Both the position numbers and the translations under genes were made by a program. Shown here in pieces: positions 55,063 to 64,000 of a stretch of 64,000 bases of DNA. Below the pieces are notes generated by a model. It was given only the letters and a program-made list of their open reading frames with translations, searched no databases and was not told the DNA's origin. Source of the stretch: Larimichthys crocea (lineage: Eukaryota; Chordata; Actinopteri; Sciaenidae); assembly GCF_000972845.2 (NCBI RefSeq), contig NW_020853050.1:62001-126000 (forward strand), given 5' to 3'. Each line of letters begins with the position of its first letter. Positions within the stretch are counted from its first letter, which is position 1.

Positions 55063-56110
55063 TTGCCCACCCGGTCCTTTAGTATAGAGACTGTGTCTGT
55101 CCCCCGTCCACCTACATTATTTAAAGATAAAACAAACAAAAGAGGAGTTCATCAAAAAAATTTAATAAAAAATAAATCAACATCTCCAACAGTCCAAAAT
55201 AAGAGAATTAAATGTGGACTCTTGAATATCAGGTCCTTGTCCTCTAAACCTGTTTTAGTCAATGAATTAATATCTGACTATGATATTGATTTGTTCTGTT
55301 TCACTGAAACCTGGCTGCAGGAGGATAAATAAGTCAGCTTAAATGAATCCACTCCTCCCAGTCATTATAATACTCATGTTCCTCGAAGAACTGGTCGAGG
55401 TGGTTGAGTTGGAGCCATATTTGACTAGTCTATTAAAGTCTATTAATAAATCCTAAACCTAAACTAAAATTTAATTCATTTGAAAGTCTTGCTCTTAGCC
55501 TCACTCACCCAACTTGGAAAACATTACAGACAGTTTTATTTGTTACAGTATATCGAGCTCCTGGTCCTTACTCAGAATTTTTATCTGAATTTGCAGAATT
55601 TGCATCAGGCTTGATCCTTAAAACAGATAAAGTAATTATTGTAGGTGATTTTAATATTTATGTGAACAACCACAATGATAGTCTTAGTACTGCGTTTATC
55701 TCTTTATTAGACTCAATTGGCTTTTGTCAGTGTAAATAAACCGACTCATTGTCTGAACCATACTCTTGATCTTGTTTTCTCATATGGCATTGAAATTGAT
55801 CATCTAATAGTTTTTCCACAGAATCCTCTTCTGTCTGACCATTTTTTAATGACCTTTGAATTCATATAATTAGAATATAAGCCTATTTGTAGAAACTCCT
55901 ACAGCAGATGTTTATCTGATAGTGCTGTAGCCAAATTTAAGGAAGTGATTTCTTCAGTAATGAATTCAATGCCATGTCTCAATGTAACAGAGGACTTGTC
56001 TGCTTCCTTTAGCCCCTCACAAATAGATCATCCTGTTGATAGTACTACAGGCTCATTACGATAACTCATAACTCTCGACTCTATTGCACCTCTGAAAAAG
56101 AAAATCATTA
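55063..56110 (+). pseudogene. L2 ORF2 endonuclease, broken
   Basis: From 55063 it is open for 89 codons with [20 protein letters not shown] and [17 protein letters not shown], then a TAA. Later blocks YIELLVL (frameshifted YRAPG), IIVGDFNIY, HTLDLVFSYGIEIDH and LLSDHFL can be followed. This is the same endonuclease as at 42900. Confidence 0.8.
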
Positions 56111-56165
56111 AACAAAGGAGGTTAGCACCATGTAAATGACCTTTAGTATGAGCATATATTTCTAT

Positions 56166-56348
56166 AAACACAACAGCAAATTCAAAAACACAATAGCAAA
56201 TTAAATAACACAACATCAAATCGAATAACACAACAGCAAATCAAATAACACAACAGCAAATTCAAAAACACAATAGCAAATCAAATAACACAACAGCAAA
56301 TTCAAAAACACAATAGCAAATCAAATAACACAGCAGCAAATTCAAACA
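56166..56348. repeat. Left satellite of the palindrome
   Basis: About four units of roughly 40 bp alternate AATAACACAACAGCAAATTC with AAAAACACAATAGCAAATCA. It mirrors 57928-58263. Confidence 0.88.
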
Positions 56349-57927
56349 CGGAAAGGGTAGGTACCCCGGGCGCACATGATCGTCGCTGATTGGACTGGTG
56401 GTCCTCTGAACCGGAAAGACATGGCTTACATGTTTTCTAAATATGAGCGCTGTTAGTGACAACGTACGCGCTGCTATTAAAGAATATTTTGATGCACGAC
56501 ATGGATACGTGTTACTACGGAAACGCATGATATTCACTGGCTAAATTTTTTTTTTGTTTTTGACACTTTATCTCGTAATTACGAGAAAAGATTCATAATT
56601 ACGAGATAAGGAAAGGTGCCTCATTGGCCCACTGCACTTCGGTAAAGTTAGAAAGATATTGGCAACTTTCGGATCAATAACTCTTAAGTGAAACGTTGTT
56701 AAAACACAAAACACGCATATTTTCAACTGTAGTAAGACAGACAACGAGCTACAACCTAACGTTCATCACAACAAGCCATCCTCGGAGCCACACCAACAAC
56801 ATTAGTGTTTACTAGGACTATTCATAATTTCGGGGAATTTTTATTAGGAATATTTACAATAACTTCATATGATACAGTACTGCAGTAACGCTATCTACAC
56901 TTCAAAATCTAGTGCCCGACACATCGGTTTGTACGGTAAAGCGTACAAACGGTGCCTCGGAAACTCAGAAATCAAATAATAATCTCTTTTCTAAGATACA
57001 TATGCAGATTTAGAAAGTCATTAAATAAACAAATCAAATTGTTTTTCTGACAGCTCCACCTGATTCTTGTTCTACATGTTCCCAGCTACTTCTGGGGTGT
57101 TTTTCAAGTTCTTTCACTGCACCTGCACCTTGTACGGTAAAGCGTCACTGGTGAAGACGCTTTACCGACAAACTGATGTAGTCGGGCACTAAAGTAGGTA
57201 GCTGGGAACATGTAGAACAAGAATTGTCAGAAAACAATTTGATTTGTTATTTAATGACTTTTCTAAATCTGCATATTAGAAAAGAGATTATTATTTGATC
57301 TGAGTTTCTGAGGTGCACTTTAAGGCATCATGAAGCACCACACTCTTACCGTACAAACCGATGTAGTCGGGCACTAGATTTGAAGTGTGTAGATAGCGTT
57401 ACTCGCAGTACTGTATCATATTGAAGTTATGATTAATATCCTAATAAAAATTCCCAGAAATTATGAATAGTCCTAGAAACACTAATGTGGTTGGTGGGCC
57501 CGAGGATGGCTTGTTGTGATGAACGTTAGGTTGTAGCTCGTTGTCTGTCTTACTACAGTTGAAAATATGCGTGTTTTGTGTTTTAACAACGTTTCACTTC
57601 AGAGTTATTGATCCCGAAAGTGCCAATATCTTCTAACTTTCCGAAGTGCAGTGGCCAATGAGGCACCTTCCTTATCTCGTAATTACAAGATCTTTCTCGT
57701 AATTACAAGATAAAGTGTCAAAACAAAAAAATTTAATCCAGTGAATATCATGCGTTTCCGTAGTAACACGTATCCATGTCGTGCGTCAAAATATTCTTTA
57801 ATAGCAGCGCGTACGTGTCACTAACAGCGTCATATTTAGAAAACATGTAAGCCATGTCTTTCCGGTTCAGAGGACCACCAGTCCAATCAGCGACGATCAT
57901 GTCGCCTGTGGGTACCTACCCTTTCCG

Positions 57928-58263
57928 TTTTGAATTTGCTAATGTGTTATTTGATTGCTATTGTGTTATTTGATTTGCTATTGTGTTTTGAATTTGTGCT
58001 GTGTTATTGATTGCTATTGTGTTTTTGAATTTGCTGTTGTGTTATTTGATTTGCTATTGTGTTTTTGAATTTGCTGCTGTGTTATTTGATTTGGTATTGT
58101 GTTTTTGAATTTGCTCCTGTGTTATTTGATTTGCTATTGTGTTTTTGAATTTGCTGTTGTGTTATTTGATTGCTATTGTGTTTTTGAATTTGCTGTTGTG
58201 TTTATTCGATTTGCTGTTGTGTTATTTAATGCTATTGGTTTTTTTAATTTGCTGTTGGTGTTT
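57928..58263. repeat. Right satellite of the palindrome
   Basis: About eight units are the reverse complement of the left satellite, with short deletions. Leu/Cys/Phe-rich open readings over it are repeat artefacts. Confidence 0.88.
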
Positions 58264-59723
58264 GCACTTCAGGGCCACCGTAGTTTTGGCTAGCGTGATT
58301 AGCATAGCTGACCGATCGTTTCAATCTATGTTAAGGCCGGACAGAGCCAGTTAATTAATTCGTCGCTCTGAAAATTTTGTATTTCTTAGATGCAATTTCC
58401 TGCATTCTAGTCAATTTTAGGGTGACTTGCTAGACATGGCAAATCCTAAATCCCATCTGATTCATAGCTTGCATTCTCAGTTGCATGGCCTGCACAAGAC
58501 AATACTATTTATCGGAAAGAAACAAGAACCACTTAACTATGGACATCTAGAGATTATTAGTAAACAACAATGGCAAATTGAGAAGACAAATTATCATCTC
58601 ATGTTACTTGTAAATCTTTTTGTAATTATTATCTATTAAAACCTCAGCAAACATGTAAATGAATATCTGAATCTTCTCATGTGAAGTAAAGTCCATTTTT
58701 ATTTCAAATGCAAGCACAAATTTAAAAACAGCATCTTCCAAATGTATTAATATAAAACATAAATGTAAACTGAGACTTTTTTAACTTGAGGTGGCCAGAC
58801 AAGAAAAAAAAAGATAACTGTAGAAAGATGGACTAGTCAAAAGTAAAAGTCTATGTAGACTAAGACAATGCAGGCAAATATATACAGAGGTAGGTAGATA
58901 ACCAATAAGATAAAATAAACAACAGTGATTTATAAAGCTCTTGGCTCTCCTGCTTGCTCCTGCTCCATTCTCTCAGTCTCAGGTCCCCTTCAGCTCCAGT
59001 TGCACCATGTTGCTGCTGACTGTCAGCTGTAGAAAACAGCAGTGGTCAAGTCAAGTCAGTTTTATTTCTATAGCACATTTACAGACAGACAAATACAGAT
59101 GAGCCTTGATTCCCAAATCAGTCGTCACGTTTAAAATGTTCACTCTCTCAAGCACAGCTCTGTGTGCTGCGCTCGGATTGTAGCTGTTCACATTGGCAGT
59201 TTTTTTTCCTCAGATGCGAGCTGATGTTTCACATTATATTCCGATGATACAGTGTGTTTAAAAGAGCCCTAAGCAGCTTTTTATCTTTTACAAAAATGCA
59301 CTGGTCAAGTGTTTTCTGAAAATAAAAAAACTGCAAATGTGAACAGGGCCTAGTACTCACTTTAATTCAACAAGCTCTTACTGCAGTAGCATTAGTCAAG
59401 GATTCCTCTGTTCAATAACGCAAATGTTTGCGTCGTTTAGATACTTCACTACCAGCATCAGCCGGGTTCATTTCAGCCTGCCTGCCTTGAATGTCACTTT
59501 TTGCTGCCTGGAGAATCAGACTTCCAGGCTTGATTAAATCAAAACTAACATGAACCCGAGTAAGCTATCTTCATAGATAGAAAGTGTAAGCTAGACTCCA
59601 AACTAACATTCATTATTAGCTGTGTTGTTATTGCTATGTCAGTCCACAAATTAAATGAGCCTACATGTTGGTAACTGGTTGTATGATAGGCTCATAAAAA
59701 GCCTGACTGATGACTCTTGACTT

Positions 59724-59799
59724 ACCTTCTGAATTGTTGTCCCTTGCAATCTTAAAACCGAAGTTCCTTATGTCTAGCTGCCCACTCCGCTTGGCCATG
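59724..59799 (-). pseudogene. Possible first coding exon of a hAT-type transposase
   Basis: The minus strand reads MAKRSGQLDIRNFGFKIARD then NNSEG, followed by GTAAGT at about 59725. Many fish hAT/ZMYM-like transposases start with a similar K...LD..SFF segment on a short first exon. The match is short, and nothing else of a transposase was found. 60040-60100 has a GGGGGGATGGCACC patch seen in some hAT elements. Confidence 0.3.
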
Positions 59800-60111
59800 T
59801 TGCCATTCTTCTGGCGAGAGTCAGGTTATAAAAAACGCCTCCTGACTGAACAGAATGGAACGTCGCCGCCTTGACCACGCGTGCCGTCCCTCGCTTACGG
59901 TAACCTACTATCACATAGGTAATAGGCTGATTATCATAAAGCCCCCCTAAATGTCAAATGGTAATTCTATTTCCAGAGTTGAATAGAAGTAATTTCCACA
60001 TGCATTGATAAAATGCCACAAGGGATGGAAGAAGGGATGACCATTTTAGAAGAGGGATGATTTTGACCATTTTTCCCCCAGGGGGGATGGCACCACCCCC
60101 TCAACTCAAGT

Positions 60112-60213
60112 ACTGAATACGGTCCACAGTGTGTTCATAATTGAATACGGTCCACGGTGTGTTCATAACTGAATATGGTCCACAGAGTGTTCTTAATTGA
60201 ATATGGTCCACAA
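60112..60213. repeat. 28-bp tandem repeat, about 3.5 units
   Basis: Units begin GAATACGGTCCACAGTGTGT, then GAATACGGTCCACGGTGTGT, then GAATATGGTCCACAGAGTGT, then GAATATGGTCCAC. They are slightly diverged. Confidence 0.88.
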
Positions 60214-60334
60214 AATGAAGCAATATGAACGATCAGTTAAAGAGTACGACCATCATTCAGCCGGGGATGCTACACACCATGGTATAGCCAGCAGGCTCGC
60301 AAATTAAAGCAAGAGGGGCATAAATCTGAACACA

Positions 60335-60537
60335 AAGATACTTGAGAAAGCTGTAGCTAATCAGCTGTGTGACTTTCTCCATAAGAACAGTTTATTTTAG
60401 GATGTTCAGTCAGGATTTAGAGTGCATCATAGCACAGAGACCACATTAGTCAAAGTTACAAATGACCTCCTAATGGCATCAGACAAAGGACTCATCTCTG
60501 TACTTGTCCTGTTAGATCTTAGTGCCGCTTTTGACCC
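60335..60537 (+). pseudogene. L2 RT, first part
   Basis: [20 protein letters not shown] and LLDLSAAFD give the first RT palm blocks with one stop in NSLF*DVQ. It ends in a C-run at the insertion edge. Confidence 0.82.
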
Positions 60538-60679
60538 CCCCCCCAGGGAAAATCTGTTGGATGCTATTTACATTTTACACTTTTCATTAAAATAAATTAA
60601 CGTAGCTGCCACAGATGTTTATTTTCATCTATAAGTCCTACATTTATCTTCCAAAATGAAGCTATCCAGCAGCGTTTAA

Positions 60680-61514
60680 CAGGCGCGCAGATAGGTTTGA
60701 GAAACTGGGGGGGACGAAGCTCATGAAAATCATTACAAATTATTAACTGTCATCACACACAGAAACCCCCTCACAAAAATGCTAAACTCGTTTTAAAAAA
60801 TGCTGAGAAACTGGGTGGGCTACGTGCGTTTAGTCAGTCCTTGTTAAACAGTAGGCCTATGCTCGTGCGTGGCGAGGAAAGTCAGATTAACATTAAAACG
60901 GCATTACGTTATTAATGTCCAACGAGGTATTTACATGTAGGCTACAGGCTACGCGGAGACAGAAGGCGAAAGTTTGTCTCTTGCCTCGTACGATTTTACT
61001 TTCACGAGAGGACATTGCTTCGAGACTCTCAGAAATGCAATGTGGTGTGATGAAGTATATATTTAAAAAGTACAATTTACTTACAGAAGTGACTTTTTGA
61101 AAAAATGACGCAATAGTCTTTTGCTTTTTTGTTGTCCTTCTCATCATGCCATGCCGTGCTGAACGTGCAGCTAGCTGTCCAAGTGATCAGTTGGTAACCG
61201 TGGCAACCAAAGTCGACGACGACTCCACACTCTTTGCTGCACAGTCCAAACGAGTCACTTGCTTGATGCGTACGCGTTGTTACACACAACGCATGCACAT
61301 CAGCACACACCTCAGTAAACCAAATATTATGTTAATTCATATTTTGGTTTCCTCGTGATGCTTGAATCAGAAGATTTGAAGAAGACAAAGTTTAAAAAAA
61401 ACAACAAAAAAAAACAAAACGTTAAGCTACATAAAAGTGGGTGGGACGGATCTACGGTCATTCAAAAGTGGGTGTGTCATGACACACCTGACACACCCAC
61501 TATCTGCGCCCCTG
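60680..61514 (-). mobile_element. hAT element derivative with 8-bp target duplication
   Basis: The left end is CAGGCGCGCAGATAG and the inverted right end is CAGGGGCGCAGATAG (14 of 15). Flanks GCGTTTAA (60672-60679) and GCATTTAA (61515-61522) match in 7 of 8. This is the classic hAT structure. Only a first exon of a transposase-like gene remains. Confidence 0.85.
61085..61147 (-). pseudogene. First exon of a hAT transposase
   Basis: The minus strand reads MMRRTTKKQKTIASFFQKVT with Ser next, then a GTAAGTAA donor right after 61085. KQKTIASFFQK is a common start of fish hAT/ZMYM-like transposases. The remaining exons are deleted. It lies inside the element with matched ends, which strengthens the call. 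Confidence 0.6.
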
Positions 61515-62267
61515 GCATTTAATCTCCAAAAAGCTGCAGTAAATTAATCATATGACGGTGAAGTTTTGACTGCAGATCACCTCAGCAGACGGGCTAGGCT
61601 GCTCCGCTACAGGAGCGGCTGGTCTGGACTTCTCCCTCCACATCGGAGGAGTAAATCAAATGTGAAACAAGCGTTATTTGGATAAACTGGTGACACAACG
61701 GGGAACCCAACGGGTGTTTTATTTTTGTGAAAATGACCAGAAGTGCATTCCTCACTACGGCTGGCTTGGGTAGCGCCGAATTAATCGTAACAAAACATTA
61801 AACAGCTGTTATGTTATGTAAGCCAGCTTCTATGATCTTTGCAAGTCCGCTGATTAGCTGATGGCTAAAATTAATGCACAGTGTTATTATTTTTTCATTC
61901 AGGAATGTTCTGTAGGATCCACTGACTCACAAAAAATCTTAAATAAAATTTTCTGCCGGACGACTCTTCCCCCCCTGCCCCACGGATAGACCACCGCCCT
62001 GCCAACAAAAAACCTTGAAACACTGGAAAACACTGTTAAACATATTTCAATAGCCTATTTTAGTCTAATAATTGTTTATTCGTTTTATAACTGCAGGCAC
62101 ACCCGCCCGCAACAACGACAGCATCCCTCAGCTACACCCAGACCACACTGGATGTTAAGCCTCCTCAGAATACTAATAATAATCATATTATTATTATATT
62201 GCGCAGATGCACGTGATGCAACCCCCCCTCCCATTAGTCGATTTTTTGCTTGATTACAGCCCAACAC

Positions 62268-63386
62268 CAATGACCATCAAATTCTTTTACAGAGACTGGA
62301 ACATCAAATTGGCATCAAAGGAACCGCCCTAAGCTGGTTTAAGTTGTATTTCTTAGATCGATCTCAGTTTGTTCACGTCAGTGATGAATCCTCCATGCAT
62401 ACCAAAGTTTGTCATGGAGTCCCACAAGGTTCTGTATTAGGACCACTTCTATTCAGTTTATATATGCTTCCTTTAGGGAACATTATTAGGAATCACTCCA
62501 TTAATTTTCATTGTTTGCTGATGATGCCCAATTATTTTTATCGATCACACCTGATGAAACCAATCAGTTAACTAAACTCCAAACATGCCTTAAAGATATA
62601 AATAGTTGGATGACCTACAATTTTCTGATGTTAAATTCAGACAAAACTGAAGTTCTTGTAATTGGACCCAAACACCTCAGAAACTCTCTTTCTAGAGACT
62701 TAGTTACTTTAGATGGGATCACCCTGGCCTCCAGCTCCACTGTAAAGAATCTTGGAGTTGTTTTTGATCAGGATTTGTCCTTTAACGTCCACATAAAACA
62801 AATTTCGAGGACTGCATTCTTCCACTTACGTAACATCGCTAAAATCAGACGCATTGTCTCTCAAACAGATGCAGAAAAACTAGTCCACGCATTTGTTACT
62901 TCTAGGCTGGACTATTGTAACTCTTTGTTATCAGGCTGCTCCAATAAGTCTCTTAGGACTTTGCAGTTAATTCAGAATGCTGCTGCACGTGTTCTGACAG
63001 GAACCAAGATCAGAGATCACATCTCTCCCATTTTGGCTTCCTTGCATTGGCTACCTATTAAATCTAGAATAGAATTTAAAATTCTTCTCCTTACTTACAA
63101 AGCTCTTCATGGTCAGGCACCATCATATCTAAAAGAGCTCATAATACCTTACTACCCCTCTAGAACACTGCACTCTCAGGATGCTGGGTTCCTTGTGGTT
63201 CCTATAGTCTCCAAAAGTAGATTTGGAGCCAGAGCTTTCAGCTATCAGGCTCCTCTTCTGTGGAACAAACTACCATTCTGGGTTCAGGAGGCAGACACGG
63301 TCAACACTTTTAAGAGTAGACTTCACTTTTTGATAGAGCTTATAGTTAGGGCTGGCTCAGGTCATCCTTTACTTATGCTGCCATAG
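62268..63386 (+). pseudogene. L2 RT, second part, largely open
   Basis: [40 protein letters not shown] and, after a small indel at 62510-62520 (YADD read as FADDAQLFL), a 291-codon open frame to 63386. Motifs include SDKTEVLVIGPKHLRNSLS, RLDYCNSLLSGCSNKSLRTL, LASLHWLPIKSRIEFKILLL and AFSYQAPLLWNKLPFWVQEA. RT would copy LINE RNA at the nicked site. One indel and the inserted element disable it. Confidence 0.88.
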
Positions 63387-63399
63387 GAGTAGACTTCTG

Positions 63400-63665
63400 T
63401 ACACGTGACATCTATTGCACGTCTGTCCGTCCTGGGAGCGGGATCCCTCCTCTGTGGCTCTTCCTGAGGTTTCTTCCACCTTTTTTCCTGTTAAAGGTTT
63501 TTTGTGGGCAAGTTTTTCCTCACTCGAACCGAGGGTCTAAGGACAGAGGGTGTCACTCCCTGTACAGATTCTAAAGCCCTCAGAGGCTAAATGTGTTTTC
63601 TGACTTTGGGCTATACAAATTAAATTTGATTTGATTTGATTTGATTTGATTTGATTTGATTTGAT
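63400..63665 (+). repeat. L2 family A 3' UTR, hairpin and TTGAT tail
   Basis: GTCCGTCCTGGGAGCGGGAT, GGTTTCTTCCACC and GTCACTCCCTGTACAGATT match the tails at 12000-12272 and 31740-31988. Then comes CTTTGGGCTATACAAA and eight TTGAT-type units to 63665. It marks the exact 3' end of the LINE. Confidence 0.9.
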
Positions 63666-64000
63666 ACCTACTCTACACTATAACATCTGCAAACATCAGG
63701 GGCTACCTTTCTCCCTGGAGGGATACAACTTAAGATGTTCACCAGCTAAACATGGCGACACCATTAACTATTAACACATATTGTATAGGTCATAGGTTAC
63801 ATGGTATAACTAAAACTGCATATGTTCATCATGTAAGAAAAACATTCTAAAAGTATGTATGTAGGTATAGGACAAAAGCCTGGACTCCAGATGAAAGATG
63901 ATGGCAGAGCAGGAATGTGATGCAGGTGCATCCAGTGGACACTGGGGGGTTAGACAGTGTTTACTACATCCCAAGAAAAATGACTCAAGGTGTTTCTCAA
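63666..64000. other. Unassigned flank
   Basis: No gene or repeat was recognised after the LINE tail up to the end of the window. Confidence 0.4.

Larger units (their letters stand above)
53890..56145 (+). mobile_element. L2 family A copy, 5' half, ends at the palindrome
   Basis: It starts near TGTCACTTCCGGTTA, as at 41762, and has ORF1 (54109 on) and the endonuclease. The copy ends in LDSIAPLKKKIIKQRRLAPC near 56070-56140, the linker before RT. RT of this copy is absent locally. The next family A sequence with RT begins at 60335 in the same orientation, so these may be one element split by later insertions. Confidence 0.85.
56166..58263. repeat. About 2.1-kb near-perfect inverted repeat (palindrome), arms of about 1 kb
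   Basis: 56349-56365 and 57911-57927 are exact reverse complements, and matching continues inward to about 57089/57198 and outward to the ends. The axis is at about 57138-57145. Arms differ by few substitutions and small indels. The middle 100 bp has its own 12-bp stem, CGGTAAAGCGTC (57135-57146) with GACGCTTTACCG (57156-57167). Outer arms are made of an approximately 40-bp repeat (AACACAACAGCAAATTC...), with fewer units on the left than the right. No transposase or target duplication was found. Confidence 0.9.
58264..60334. other. Unassigned stretch with small repeat pieces
   Basis: No full gene was found. 59045-59085 (CAAGTCAAGTCAGTTTTATT, then TCTATAGCACATTTA) is the antisense tail of an L2-type LINE or SINE. 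Two further pieces are listed separately. Confidence 0.4.
60538..62267. mobile_element. Insertion in L2 RT, outer part of unknown family
   Basis: The L2 reading is cut between AAFD and DHQILL. The insert begins with a run of C and CAGGGAAAATC and ends GATTACAGCCCAACACC. No terminal repeats or TSD could be fixed. It includes an 835-bp hAT element (60680-61514). Confidence 0.6.
60335..63665 (+). mobile_element. L2 family A copy, RT and 3' end, split by a 1.7-kb insertion
   Basis: RT begins at KILEKAVANQLCDFLHKNS (60338 on) and is open to LLDLSAAFD near 60530. The reading resumes at about 62268 with [17 protein letters not shown]. It then continues to the end of RT, 3' UTR and an extended TTGAT tail (63625-63665). 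It is the most complete RT of the family in the window. Confidence 0.88.

Noticed and set aside
56166..58263. CRISPR-like array of regularly spaced repeats
   Set aside because: Units are contiguous without unique spacers, the sequence is eukaryotic, and the pattern is a minisatellite mirrored on both palindrome arms.
58099..58354. Leu/Cys/Phe-rich open readings resembling membrane proteins
   Set aside because: They translate the 40-bp satellite of the palindrome in several frames.

Overview
The window looks like teleost fish nuclear DNA. It has no compact gene order or operons. It is a dense, nested mosaic of retrotransposons and DNA transposons with CA/GT, CT and TCTG microsatellites. The families present are typical of fish: three BEL/Pao LTR elements, Ty3/gypsy (sushi-like and SCAN-gag-like), two L2-type LINE families, an R2/R4-like LINE end, a 5S-derived SINE, a tRNA-like SINE, hAT elements, and pogo and Tc1 relics. 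All family names come from motifs read in the sequence; no database search was run. Only one segment looks like a host gene exon (about 21556-21868, minus strand), and that is tentative.

Layout. 1-9944 holds three BEL/Pao elements: a 3' end with integrase and LTR (+), a decayed protease-RT-RNase H-integrase element (+), and a nearly open gag-pol (-) that lacks its integrase. 11110-14482 is an L2-type LINE ending in a hairpin and a TGTAA-type tail, interrupted by the 3' end of a second L2 family ('family A'). 15058-22000 holds a hAT-like end, an R2/R4-like LINE C-terminus, a Ty3/gypsy relic split by a SINE, and the candidate host exon. 22300-24645 is a minus-strand sushi-type Ty3/gypsy element whose gag segment is duplicated around a short telomere-like (CCCTAA) tract. 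24650-41760 is mostly unassigned sequence with microsatellites and scattered relics: an L1-like fragment, a Rex1-like fragment, L2 family A, Tc1, pogo, a BED-finger hAT and an R2/R4-like end.

41762-45640 is an L2 family A copy carrying two different solo LTRs with 5-bp target duplications. 45640-53885 is mostly unassigned, with a hAT-like relic, a 5S-derived SINE, a long CA+G tract and an unexplained ORF. 53890-56145 is another L2 family A copy with ORF1 (Cys-pair motif, coiled coil, SGNH/esterase) and a broken endonuclease. It is followed by a roughly 2.1-kb near-perfect palindrome (56166-58263). 60335-63665 is a third large L2 family A copy split by a 1.7-kb insertion that itself contains an 835-bp hAT element with recognisable target duplication.

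How the parts relate. There is no pathway here; the history is one of nested insertion. Internal deletions, frameshifts and stops suggest most copies are dead. The open BEL pol, the L2 RT tail at 62511-63386, the palindrome arms and the gag duplication look youngest. I did not find a convincing new functional system. The palindrome and the telomere-like tract inside duplicated gag are the most unusual structures.
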